DNA of 64,000 nucleotides, taken from NCBI GenBank assembly GCA_965219495.1, contig OZ244777.1, positions 496,001-560,000 on the forward strand, read 5' to 3'. The translations under genes and the position numbers were made by a program. This document shows positions 1 through 8,843 of this stretch, one piece after another. Numbering within the stretch: the stretch's first letter is position 1; each line of letters starts with the position of its first letter. Origin of the DNA: CAZPXZ01 sp965219495. Its GTDB lineage: Bacteria; Pseudomonadota; Alphaproteobacteria; Rhodobacterales; CAZPXZ01. The notes below the pieces were generated by a model. It worked only from the letters and a program-made list of their open reading frames with translations, searched no databases and had not been told where the DNA came from.

Positions 1-663
1 GTCGCCATCGGGAACCTCAATCCAGTCGTCCGGATTGCGAACATGGTAATCGTACGCTGGAGGCGCATCACCACGCCATTCCATTTTTGTTGCTGTTTGC
101 ACGCTCGTCTTGACCATCCATTTTTGGACCAAATCTCCGCGCGCATTGGTGTTGGCGTAGCGCACACAGCAATGCGCGCGCCTTCGGCCATCGGACAGGT
201 CATTGCTGATGCAGAAATCTCCGAAGTCAGTGAGACTCAGGTCTTCATTGCCATCGTATTCCCTGCCTTCCCGATGCGGTCCATGCCAAGCCTCCGACTT
301 GAACGTGAAATAGGTTTCCAACTGGACCACGCCAGGGCGGGCAAATGTCAGCCGCTTGATCGCCAGCGCCATGTGGCCCGGCTTCGGGCGGGTCTGCAAT
401 TTCAGTGCGTAATTCCCGGTCATCGCACCGTGCGTGCCAATGTCGAAAAACGTGCAGTTGCTGATTTGGGGCGGCCGCATATCGCCTTGAACCGGCCTTA
501 CACGGTCAAGATTCCCGTCATGGTTTCCGATCAGTTCGCACCAGCCATTCACCCCTTCGTCAAAATTGTCAAAGCAAAGGATTCGCGGCAGCGGGGAATA
601 CTTGCTCAGCAGTGGATGCGCGGCAACCACTTCATTCCGCCGCGTCGGGAGATCGGAATTCAT
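1..663 (-). CDS. Uncharacterised protein next to a sugar ABC binding protein (partial, runs off left edge)
   Basis: An open frame on the minus strand starts with ATG at 663 and stays open for 221 codons to the window edge without a stop. The product is soluble, with no signal peptide or membrane segment. It begins MNSDLPTRRNEVVAAHPLL and contains the aromatic stretches ILCFDNFDEGVNGWCELIG and LETYFTFKSEAWHG. The composition and good codon use suggest a real gene. It resembles, from memory, a family of uncharacterised proteins encoded beside sugar ABC transporters (possibly DUF6772), but I cannot confirm the family. It lies 74 bases downstream of the binding-protein gene, on the same strand, separated by a strong hairpin. 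No function is assigned. Confidence 0.7.
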   Translation of the reverse strand, partial: MNSDLPTRRNEVVAAHPLLSKYSPLPRILCFDNFDEGVNGWCELIGNHDGNLDRVRPVQGDMRPPQISNCTFFDIGTHGAMTGNYALKLQTRPKPGHMALAIKRLTFARPGVVQLETYFTFKSEAWHGPHREGREYDGNEDLSLTDFGDFCISNDLSDGRRRAHCCVRYANTNARGDLVQKWMVKTSVQTATKMEWRGDAPPAYDYHVRNPDDWIEVPDGD

Positions 664-687
664 TGGGCGCTAGACCGGGATTCGGCG

Positions 688-725
688 GCCCGCGGGAAGC
701 CCTGCCACCAGGGCTGCCCGCGGGC
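688..725 (-). promoter_or_regulatory. Strong intercistronic hairpin after the ABC binding-protein gene
   Basis: Two nested perfect inverted repeats (GCCCGCGGG with CCCGCGGGC, then GCCCTG with CAGGGC around a four-base loop) form a 38-base hairpin. It sits between the stop of the binding-protein gene and the start of the next gene on the same strand. No T-run follows on the minus strand, so it is unlikely to be a simple terminator. Hairpins here in ABC operons commonly protect the binding-protein mRNA and make that protein more abundant than the downstream products. That role is inferred. Confidence 0.6.
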
Positions 726-737
726 TGGGCTGTAGGT

Positions 738-2090
738 TCAACTGCGGGCGAGCCGCCTCGCGCGGTCTGCAGAAGCGGTGAGGGCATCGCGCACGCTTTG
801 CTTCTTGTTCAGTGCATCCTGAACTTGCTGCATCCAGTAGTCTTCCCATTCCGGATACCAGAACGTCTTGACACCTTCCTTCTGCTTAACGATCTCACTG
901 ATCTTGTCGTAAACGTCGGTTTCCCCGTTGGAGATATTCTTGACCATGGCCTTGTAGTCGGGATGATTCAGCACCGGGAAGTACGCGGCCCGACCCCCGA
1001 ATGCAATCGTTCGAACAAGCAAGGTCTTGTAGGAACTGTCGGCTTCCGGTCCGGAAATATGCCGTATGAAATCCCAAGCCAGTTCGGGATGCTTCGAATT
1101 AGCGGAGATACCGATCTGGTGGAATGCTCCCACGGTTGCAACATCATTGCGTTCCAACCCGGGTACCAAGCCAAGAAACACTTCGCCCCTAACCGAGGAG
1201 TCCGGATCCACATTGGAAAAACGAAGTCCCCAGCGAGCCAGGAATCCACCGCTGATCAGGCCCTGCTTCATGGCGTTTCGGCCATCCGCCCAATTCTTGC
1301 CGAAATCGTCCGGCCCTACGATTTTCCAGTCGTTCACTGCAGCGACATACCACTCGAGCACATGTTGCAGCGTGTCATCCTCGCCATCGAACAGCGGCTC
1401 GTTGTCCTCGTTGAAAAGGCTTCCGCCAGACCCGAAGACCAGGCACCAAATCGACCACATTTGCCCGGGCTGCTTCCTGAGGCCCAAATGCAGGGGGTAC
1501 TCCTGAATCCCGGCTGCCTTGATCGCTTCCATCTGTGTCCGCAATTCATCCATGTTCTTGGGCGGTTCCGAGAATCCGGCATCATTCAGATGCTTGCGAT
1601 TGTAGACATATCCGAATGGGTCGGCGGTGTAGGGTATGCTGTACTGTCTTCCATCCAGTCCCTTTCCGGCGATGGTGGATCCTGCCAGCGCGTTTGCTCG
1701 GACCTCGTCAATGCCTGGCAGGTCATCTACGGCAAGCAAGAAACCGGCATCCGCCCATCCGCTCAACTCGGTTTCCGGTACGGTCGTCGCATCCAAGTCC
1801 GACTTACCGACGAATTCAGTCGTCAGCGTATCGCGGAACTTGCCGAAGTTGATGTTGACCCATTGCACCGCCGCATCCGGGTTCTGGTCCAGAAACCGAT
1901 GCGTTTCCTTTATCTCATCCGGCACAGATCCCCATGAGCGAAAACTCAGCACTCTGTCAGCATCACGCATTAGCGATTCGGGTTGACCCATGTCCTGGCC
2001 GAGCGCGATTCTTGGAGCAATCAACGCAAGGGCGGTTGCCCCGGTCGACGTCTCTATAAACTTGCGTCTGGTAAATCCTTTGCAGAGCAT
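738..2090 (-). CDS. ABC transporter extracellular solute-binding protein (family 1, sugar type), Tat-exported
   Basis: A 450-residue periplasmic binding protein that would deliver a sugar or related solute to an ABC importer. The N-terminus carries a twin-arginine signal (FTRRKFIETSTGA) followed by a hydrophobic stretch ending near ALGQD. The body has features of family 1 extracellular solute-binding proteins, such as YSIPYTADPFGYVYNRK and the C-terminal WYPEWEDYWMQ region. The ATG at 2090 is preceded by GAGGAG. No permease or ATPase gene for this protein is visible in the window. Since transcription runs leftward, they may lie beyond the left edge. A palindromic operator candidate lies about 180 bases upstream. 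Substrate is unknown; the neighbouring lactonase and aldose dehydrogenase genes suggest a deoxysugar or aldose. Confidence 0.9.
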   Translation of the reverse strand: MLCKGFTRRKFIETSTGATALALIAPRIALGQDMGQPESLMRDADRVLSFRSWGSVPDEIKETHRFLDQNPDAAVQWVNINFGKFRDTLTTEFVGKSDLDATTVPETELSGWADAGFLLAVDDLPGIDEVRANALAGSTIAGKGLDGRQYSIPYTADPFGYVYNRKHLNDAGFSEPPKNMDELRTQMEAIKAAGIQEYPLHLGLRKQPGQMWSIWCLVFGSGGSLFNEDNEPLFDGEDDTLQHVLEWYVAAVNDWKIVGPDDFGKNWADGRNAMKQGLISGGFLARWGLRFSNVDPDSSVRGEVFLGLVPGLERNDVATVGAFHQIGISANSKHPELAWDFIRHISGPEADSSYKTLLVRTIAFGGRAAYFPVLNHPDYKAMVKNISNGETDVYDKISEIVKQKEGVKTFWYPEWEDYWMQQVQDALNKKQSVRDALTASADRARRLARS

Positions 2091-2268
2091 TCTTTTTTTC
2101 TCCTCATCTGTTTGTCAGTTCTGGCAGTTTAGCCATTCTACAGGCGAGACTCTTCCCTTCGTAGTACCAACTGAACCCGGGCATCGCGTAGGGTGAATCA
2201 TCCGCCAATCAGATGATTTCAGCCCAGCCAAATTGCCAAGTCGTAGCAATGCGACCTTTTGAGCGCAA

Positions 2269-2284
2269 GACTTGTATACAAGTC
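2269..2284. promoter_or_regulatory. Candidate GntR-type operator (16-bp perfect palindrome)
   Basis: GACTTGTATACAAGTC is a perfect 16-bp palindrome about 180 bases upstream of the ABC binding-protein start. Its TTGTATACAA core matches the general form of operators bound by FCD-type GntR regulators, and a GntR-FCD gene (now broken) lies at 5.9-6.6 kb. The link between site and regulator is inference. Confidence 0.5.
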
Positions 2285-2311
2285 CTCGATCCGCAATACA
2301 AGACTTCGATC
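2276..2311. repeat. Two direct repeats spaced 20 bp in the same promoter region
   Basis: ATACAAGTCCTCGATC (2276-2291) is repeated as ATACAAGACTTCGATC (2296-2311), 14 of 16 bases identical, with start-to-start spacing of 20 bp or about two helical turns. The first copy overlaps the palindrome's right half. This would place two regulator half-sites on the same DNA face. Confidence 0.5.
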
Positions 2312-3166
2312 TACGAGCTAGTCTGTTCTTGAGGCTGGTTTTCGGAGATCTTGTGCCATTTCCCAACTAGAGAGCACTCTCGCCGGAGTACGGAGACCTT
2401 CGAGGAGGATTGCGATCAGACCAGGATGAACCTGACGTGGATGCTTCACGAAACGAATGAGAGGGAAATTGCCGTTTGCGCTACCGCGCTTTACAGCGCA
2501 GACAAAGGCTGGCGACCCGCATGAAGCTGCTCGCGAAGCTCCTGGCCGGGTTGCAGGTTTGTGCCGGTCTGCGGAATCCCCAAACTGGAGAACATTCGTC
2601 CGTCCGTTCCGGGGAACTCTCCGCCGCCGTCGACATACTTCAACCGAGTTCGCGGCTCCGGGACAAGATAACTCGGTGTGCCGACAGATTGGAAGGGGGA
2701 TCATATACCCAAGTAGCAAGACCCTCGACGCGCCAATTTAGCGTCTCCTTTATCCGTTGCGCTCGAAACAAGGCTGAAAGCACCGGTTCCAGGAATACGT
2801 CCTGCAAGGGATGAGCCATTCACGGGTGGGAAATGGCAGGAAACCGCTTCCCGTAGCGTCGGCAGGGCGAAGGTGAGGGGTCGCCCTGCCTCGGCGTGCA
2901 ACAGTGTCATGGTTACTCACGCATGTATTTCTCATTGGAAAGCCCAACGCACAGACCGGCGGGGGGTTCGATTATTGGCCCTCGCTTAGTCCTGAAAAAT
3001 TGTGTTCCGATCAAAACAATGTCGTTCCTCCTGGCGACGGACACTGACCCAAAAGCGAGGAGCCAGCTTCGAAATTCGAGCAGGCAGTCGGAGGGTCCGC
3101 TTCGTCCACAGACACATCCGAGTAAATCGCCGTGCACCAGCCTCGGGGTGGACCGCCGTGATAACG

Positions 3167-4030
3167 TCAACAACAGTCGGCAAGCCGGTATGCCTCGATC
3201 GCGGATTCCCTGAGAATGGCTTCCTGGAGTTCGAAGGGAAATCGCGATACGGCATCGCGGACCAATTGAATTGTTTCTCGGTAGGGCGCTGCGAGCAAAC
3301 AGACCGGCCAGTCAGAGCCGAACATGCATTTTTCCGGACCAAAAATGTCGATGGACTCCAACAGAAAGGGATGAATGTGTATTGGACGCCAGTTCTCCCA
3401 GTCGGCCATGGTCACCATGCCGGATAACTTGCACCAGACATTTGGATAACCTTCTGCAAATAACCTGAATTCAGCAATCCAAGGCTCGAATCCCCCGCCT
3501 CGAATATCTGGATTTGCAATGTGGTCGATAACGAACCGCATTTCCGGGATTGCGGCAATCGCCCGTCGTGCTGCAGGCAATTCGCGCTGCCGCACCAGAA
3601 GATCAAATGCCAGACCGCGCCTAGCAACCGCCGCCAGACCGCGTTGCGTATTCGCACGCAGCAGCCAATCAGGATCCGTTTCATTGTAAACCGGATGTCG
3701 TATGCCAACCAACCATTTGCCGTGAGGCGAGTCGAGCAGTCGGTCAAGTTGGTCCGAAACATCCGGCGATGCGAGATCAACCCAGCCGACTACGCCGGCC
3801 ACAAACTCCGTCTCCGAGGCAGTGCGCAGAAATGACCAGTTTGATTCGTAGCTCGCACCGGTCTGGACGAGCACAGTTCGGACGACACCCGCAGCCGGAA
3901 GCTCCCGCTTCAGATCATCGGGCAAGAAGGAGCGATTGATCACTCGGTGCCGTTCCGTCATCCAGGGAAATTTGTCCCTTTCCGGATCCCAGAAGTGATG
4001 ATGTGAGTCGATCGCGGGTATCGGATTCAT
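3167..4030 (-). CDS. Amidohydrolase-2 family sugar lactonase (L-fuconolactonase/L-rhamnono-lactonase type)
   Basis: A 287-residue protein of the amidohydrolase-2 family whose members hydrolyse sugar-1,4/1,5-lactones after aldose oxidation. It shows the N-terminal metal motif DSHHHFWDP, the central IDHIANPD motif with a metal-ligand histidine, the WCKLSGM segment, and the C-terminal MFGSDWPVC motif holding the catalytic aspartate. The length is normal for the family. The ATG at 4030 was chosen because upstream in-frame sequence lacks family similarity. It appears intact, unlike its paralogue at 7.7-8.6 kb, and probably acts between the aldose dehydrogenase-like gene and a sugar acid dehydratase not seen here. 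Confidence 0.88.
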   Translation of the reverse strand: MNPIPAIDSHHHFWDPERDKFPWMTERHRVINRSFLPDDLKRELPAAGVVRTVLVQTGASYESNWSFLRTASETEFVAGVVGWVDLASPDVSDQLDRLLDSPHGKWLVGIRHPVYNETDPDWLLRANTQRGLAAVARRGLAFDLLVRQRELPAARRAIAAIPEMRFVIDHIANPDIRGGGFEPWIAEFRLFAEGYPNVWCKLSGMVTMADWENWRPIHIHPFLLESIDIFGPEKCMFGSDWPVCLLAAPYRETIQLVRDAVSRFPFELQEAILRESAIEAYRLADCC

Positions 4031-4887
4031 CCGGTTTCTACTTTCAGAAAATTCTCTCCTCAACACGGCCAGATTATCCAAAAAGAATGTTATCAGGTAG
4101 CCTTTTGGCGAGGATTCCCCGACCGAAAACGAGGATCGTTGCCATCGCCGGCACAGGCCGCCACGACTATCGGTCAAGTCCCGAAGTCGGCAAGAAAGCA
4201 CGCAAACGCAACTTTCGGGTCTGGCAGCAAGGCGAAATTGCTCCACCAGCGGGGGCCACACGGTGAAAGTTCAATCTTGCAAATCTGTTTTGGGTCGATT
4301 CGTGCACCGTCGGGGCTACGACGTAGACCGGTGCCCTCGCATCAGCTACTATCCCTGGAACTGGGACCTGTTTCTCTGTCGAAAGTGTCAAGCCGATCGA
4401 GCCGCTTTCCGAAACTGGATTTGTCTCACCGGTTGTCAGGGTGTGGCGTTTCCCAGTTCAAGAAATTTTTCATGCCACATCTCGAGTTGTCATCTCCGAC
4501 TGCCGGCAGGAACGCTCGCGGTAAGCGGAACGCCACTTCGAAGTTACGGTACAGAAGTACCTTCTTCGGTGACCAAGAATTCTGCCCGTTTGCAATTCGA
4601 CACGACGCCATCGACAACCAGAACATCAACGATCCAGGTCATCAACGATCCAGGTCATCCGCGGCAGCTGCTGGTCGCAAGGCGGCTAGACGCAATGCTG
4701 TTGCACCAAGCAAATTGCCCGAAAATTTCGAGTTTCCATTGATACCTTTCTTGCGAAACAGGACCGCCTCACCGGAAAGGCGACGCTGCCGCGAGCCGAA
4801 CCCGGCAACCCGAAGCGTCGACGGTTTTCCGCCTCGCTCAGCTCGATAATTCGGAGAAGCATGGTGATTGCAAATCGAAATCGCGGC
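4031..4887. other. Gene-free stretch between lactonase and aldo/keto reductase genes
   Basis: Overlapping short frames on the plus strand have low-complexity, arginine- and serine-rich translations with no family resemblance and no convincing start signals. A 16-bp unit, ATCAACGATCCAGGTC, occurs twice in tandem at 4625-4656. I see no RNA gene or mobile element. It may be the remains of a deleted gene. Confidence 0.5.
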
Positions 4888-5862
4888 CTATCGAGGTACC
4901 GGGGAAGCCACGTCGATAAGGCCTTCAGACTTCAATTTGGCCCAGAGAGCGGGTGGGATATCAACTTCCCACCAGTTTAGAATCTTCATAAGTTCTTTGG
5001 GTGAACGTTTACCTGGAACGACACTTGCCACCACCGAATGAGCGAGAGGTAATTGCAAAGCGGCCGCGGGCAATGGAACATTATGGGATTTGCACACCCG
5101 TCCCAGGGCTGTGGCGCGCGCGAAGTTTTCTGTAGGCGCGGTGGCATAATTCCAATTTGATCCGCCCATCAGAATTCCAGAATTGAACGGCCCACCAATA
5201 AAGATCCGGACTGAGAGCTGCGTGCAACGTTCAAAAGAGGGGCTCGACACGGTCTGTTCGAGCAACGTGTAGCGGCCAGCAAGAAGGAAGATATCCCATT
5301 CACCGTGGTTCAGAACCCGATGTGACCCTTCAATCTCGTATACTCCGATGCCAATGCCGGATACGTCGCCGGATCAACGGAGTTCTGAAAGTGCGCGATG
5401 TCCGCCAGTCATCGCTTGGTCGAAGTGATGAGCATTTTCGGTCGGATCATTGTGGGTGAAGGCGCCGATGTCGTGAATGAACAGAATGTCGATGCGGTTC
5501 CGCCCGGGTCGTTGCAGGCTGTCTTCGTAGGATCGCATCACACCGTCATAGCTGTAATCATGGACAGGATGAAACGGCAGGGGAGTCGGCCACCCATGGC
5601 AGGGAGGATCACCCGGCAGCCCAGGCTTCATGAGCCGGCCGACCTTGCTTGAGGTAATAATGTGATCCCGGCCACGAATGGCATCGCCAATGCGCCGTTC
5701 GGAAAGTCCGAACCCATAGTAGGGCACCGTGTCAAAATAACGAATTCCATGATCAAGCGTGGACTGGAGCGTTTCGTTCGCCACTTTGCCCGTCACGGCA
5801 TCGAATAGGCCGCCGACGGGTGCGCCTCCAAAGCCAAGGCTGGGGAGATCCAGGGCGATCAT
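4888..5862 (-). pseudogene. Aldo/keto reductase (D-threo-aldose 1-dehydrogenase/L-fucose dehydrogenase type) with one in-frame TGA
   Basis: A single reading frame of 325 codons covers a complete aldo/keto reductase except for one internal TGA at 5374-5376. Before the stop lie the N-terminal LPSLGFGGAPVGGLF, the catalytic-region YFDTVPYYGFGLSERRIG, and the RIDILFIHDIG strand. After it lie SGDVSGIGIGVYE, IFIGGPFNSGIL and the C-terminal LKSEGLIDVASP. The interrupted segment reads ALSELR-stop-SG; an arginine is common at that place in relatives, so CGA to TGA is a likely single mutation. Intact, the enzyme would oxidise an aldose to its lactone, feeding the neighbouring lactonase. Its start overlaps or abuts the end of the broken GntR gene. 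Recoding of TGA is unlikely because many intact genes here end in TGA. Confidence 0.85.
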
Positions 5863-6593
5863 GAGAGCCGTTTTTCCGAAACGGCGGACGTCGCTGTCGA
5901 AAGAAGTCCCCGCGTTCTTGCATCAATTTCTCGATGGAAGCCCAGATCTCGTGGAGACGATCGTGCATTTGCCGCTCGGCAAGATCGGCGTCATGGGACA
6001 GAACAGCTTTGAAATTCGCCACGTGTTGTCAGAGAACCAGCTGTCCATGACTGCGTTCGGGCAGGCTTACATACTGCACCCGATCCAATTGCCCTTTTAT
6101 CGCTGAGATAATACGCCAAGCGCGGGGCAGGGAGACACTGTTGCTCAAAATGCAATGGAATTTTCCATCGAATTCCGAAAACCGGTCACAATCGGCCTCA
6201 TCCAACGCCTTGGCCTGTTGACGCAAGTTGTCTTCGATCAGTCCTGAACTCTTGGCGCCTAGTTGGACAGCCGCCCGTCTCGCGAGGGCGATTTCCAGTG
6301 TACAACGGACAAAATACGCTCGCTCAATTTCCGTCACGCGAACGGGCGCGACGAACATCCCCCGCTGGGGAAAGATGTTGAGCAATCCTCCATCGGCGAG
6401 CCTGATGAAAGCCTCCCTTTATGGGCGTGCGGCTGACACCGAAATTGAGGGCAGCTTCCGTTTCGCTTATGGCCTCGCCCGGCTTGAAATGCAGCCTGAT
6501 GATCATGAGACGTAAATGGGCAGGGATCTGCAAGGCGACCGGAGTGGTGCGATCGAGAACAAAGTCCGGTTCTTCGGCTTCTCCAAAATTCAC
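5863..6593 (-). pseudogene. GntR-family (FCD) transcriptional regulator, frameshifted and interrupted
   Basis: The N-terminal winged helix is visible (LRLMIIRLHFKPGEAISE, then FGVSRTPIKGG). A frameshift near 6400 moves the reading to the frame carrying GLLNIFPQRGMFVAPVRV and an FCD-like effector domain (CTLEIALARRAAVQLG, FDGKFHCILS). An in-frame TGA at 6029-6031 interrupts it before QHVANFKAVLSHDADLAE, and the 3-prime end near 5.86 kb is unclear. The likely start is GTG at 6593. It is divergent from the alcohol dehydrogenase gene with a palindrome between them, the usual layout for an autoregulated local repressor. At least two lesions make a functional product unlikely. Confidence 0.8.
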
Positions 6594-6639
6594 AGCCAAC
6601 AATTCGGTTCCAATCGAACTTGAAGCATCAATTGATACG

Positions 6640-6651
6640 CTACCATGGTAG
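6640..6651. promoter_or_regulatory. Candidate operator in the divergent GntR/alcohol dehydrogenase promoter region
   Basis: CTACCATGGTAG is a perfect 12-bp palindrome lying between the likely GntR start (6593, minus strand) and the alcohol dehydrogenase start (6697, plus strand). Position suits a regulator-binding site controlling both directions. It differs in sequence from the palindrome at 2269-2284, so one regulator binding both is not certain. Confidence 0.4.
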
Positions 6652-6696
6652 TAAGGGCAGTTAATCCCAACACTCACTGCGGGATAGATCAAGATC

Positions 6697-7709
6697 ATGA
6701 TTTCTATTGAAGTAGAGGCACCAAACGCGCTTCAGATCAAACCGATGGAAGAGATCGTGCCCAGTCCCGGTGAAGTTCTGGTCAGGGTCAAGCGCGCAGG
6801 GATCTGTGGCTCCGACGTGCATATATTGAACGGAACCAATCCCTTCGCGCTCTACCCTCGGATCATCGGGCATGAAGTTGCCGGCGTGGTGGAAGAGTTG
6901 GGGCGCAAGTAAACCGGTTTGAACGTGGCCAGACAGTAGTGATTGATCCGGTTGTCTCCTGCGGCAAGTGTTATCCATGCAGCATCGGACGCAACAATGT
7001 CTGCGCCAACCTTGAAGTGATCGGGGTGCATCGGGACGGCGGGTTCCGATCTCTTATCAATGTTCCAGCGGACAATGTCGTTCCAATCGCTCCAAGTGTG
7101 CCAATTGCGGTCGCAGCTTTGGCCGAGCCCTTCTCCATCGCTGCCAATGTGCTCTTGCTGACGGGCTGTGTCGCGAGCGAAACTGTGCTTGTCTATGGCG
7201 CTGGTTCGATTGGCCTGTCGATCTTGCAGGTAACCAAGCTGAAAGGTGCTCGATGCATCGTGGTTGATCTCGACCCGGCGCGGCTGCAGACGGCAAAGCA
7301 GTTCGGTGCGGATCAAGTCATTGTTGCGGGAGAAGAGGATGTCGGCGCCAGGATGGCATTCGAGACCGACGGGCTTGGGCCAGATTTGGTCATCGATGCG
7401 GCCGGTGCTCCGCAATTGTTGCAGGAGGCCGCGAGACTTGTCAGTCCAGCTGGCCGGATTGGACTGCTTGGATTTTCAAACGTGGCGTCGCCCCTTGTTC
7501 AAAAAGACATCATCAGCAAGGAGATGGCCATTTATGGGTTGCGGCTGAACCGAAAATTGCTGCCGCAGGTGGTGAAATGGCTGGAGAGCGGCGCGCTCCG
7601 CCCCAAGGAAATGATTCAGAACAGCTTTGCGGCTGAAGATGCCAAGGAGGCGTTTTCGATGATCCGGAACCAACCGGCTTCGACGCTCAAGGTTCAGCTT
7701 GAGTTTTGA
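6697..7709 (+). pseudogene. Zinc-dependent alcohol/polyol dehydrogenase with a one-base deletion
   Basis: A medium-chain zinc dehydrogenase related to L-idonate, threonine and sorbitol dehydrogenases, which oxidise a secondary alcohol with NAD(P). The N-terminal piece (6697-6912) has the catalytic-zinc motifs GICGSDVH and GHEVAG. The remainder, in another frame, has the structural-zinc cysteines SCGKCYPCSIGRNNVC, the cofactor fold VLVYGAGSIGLSILQ and the normal C-terminus. The frame breaks at about 6903, at a run of four Gs; restoring one base gives VEELGAQVNRFERGQ, as expected for the family. Because it is a homopolymer, a sequencing error is possible, but the neighbours are broken too. It is followed directly by the second lactonase gene. 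Confidence 0.82.
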
Positions 7710-8587
7710 GGCGCCGGACACAGACACGAACCCAGCGGCGAGTGGAACAACGCGGATTGATGCGCATCAGCATTTTTGGAATTGCAGCGCCGATCCAGAC
7801 GATTTTCCATGGATGACTGATGAGTTCGGGGCCCTTCGCCGCGACTTCTTGCCAAAGGACCTGAAACCGCTTCGCACGGAAGCCAGCGTCGACGGCACGA
7901 TCGTGTTGCAGGCGCGAATTGGAGGTTGAAATCGAGTGCCTTCTGGGTCTCGCGGCCGGCGATCCGTCATTCCGCGGAATTGTCGGATAGATTGATCCTT
8001 GTGCAGAAGATGCCGGCGACAGGCCGGACCGATTTGGCGGCTATTCCACGTTCAAAGACGCAAGGACGCTGATCCATGATCGCGAAGATCCCGATTTTGC
8101 CGACAGCCCCCTCCATCTGCGCGGAATCCGGCTACTCGGGCCGAGAGGCATGACCTATGACCTGCGGATCCGAACGATGCGCCTGCCTGCAGCCATCCGT
8201 TTCGTCCACCAATCGCCCGACAAGGCATTAATTGTTGACCATATTGCCAAACCGAAAGTGGATGGCAGCGACCGCGAGGCATGGATGGCCGGGATTTGCG
8301 CCTTGGCCGAGCGCCCAAATGTGTTCTGCAAACTGTCCGGCCTGGTGAACGAAGCGGAATGGTTCCATTGGCAGCCCGCGATCTTCAGACCCTATCTGGA
8401 TACGGTTCTCAGAGCCTTTGGCGTCAATCGGCTGATGATCGGCGGCGACAGGCCGGTGTGTACATTGGCTGCTGACTTTCATGCCACACTTGGCGTTGTT
8501 CTCGATCGGATGAAGCCGCTCAGTGCGGATGAGCAAACGGCAATTCTCGGCGGGACCTGCGCACTGTTCTATTCTGTCGACGGTTGA
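7699..8587 (+). pseudogene. Second amidohydrolase-2 lactonase, degraded
   Basis: This is a paralogue of the lactonase at 3.2-4.0 kb. The first part has RIDAHQHFWN and DDFPWMTDEFGALRRDFLP. A frameshift near 7915 moves the reading frame, and a TAG at 7988-7990 replaces the tryptophan expected in the GIVGW motif. The rest stays in one frame: LIVDHIAKPKVDG, NVFCKLSGLVNEAEW and a C-terminal GGDRPVC where relatives have GSDWPVC. So the gene carries a frameshift, a nonsense codon and altered active-site flanks. Its apparent TTG start overlaps the end of the dehydrogenase gene, suggesting former translational coupling. Confidence 0.82.
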
Positions 8588-8843
8588 CGGGTCTACGCTG
8601 CCGTGACGCGGGTCCCGGCGTCGCCTTGAATTCACTCCATTATCCCCTCACTCCTTGCTTGATAGACTCGCAAGTAGGCCGGTGCGCAATGACACGGCAG
8701 CCATTCATCGCAAGGATTCGGTCAGCCAAATAGCCGCTGTATGCGCCTGGCCCGCGAATGGTGACGAAGCGCAATATCCAGTAGGCTTGTATCTGGATGC
8801 TCGGTATGCCGCTCTGCAAGAAGATTCTCTGACTGGAAGCATC

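Larger units (their letters stand above)
2091..3166 (-). other. About 1.1 kb with no convincing gene; contains a promoter/operator region
   Basis: Several short open frames exist on both strands but none has a recognisable family, good start context or consistent composition. The leftward part must hold the promoter of the binding-protein gene and contains the palindrome and direct repeats listed separately. The rest may be decayed sequence: the lactonase gene that ends at 3167 and the binding-protein gene would normally be tightly spaced in such an operon. Confidence 0.5.

Noticed and set aside
612..1937. 441-codon open frame on the plus strand
   Set aside because: It is antisense to the clear ABC binding-protein gene, and its translation has no family character.
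4625..4656. Short tandem repeat as a possible CRISPR array
   Set aside because: Only two directly abutting 16-bp units, with no spacers and no cas genes.
5374..6031. TGA recoding (Trp or selenocysteine) in the reductase and regulator genes
   Set aside because: Many intact genes of the window end in TGA, and the affected genes sit among other damaged genes.
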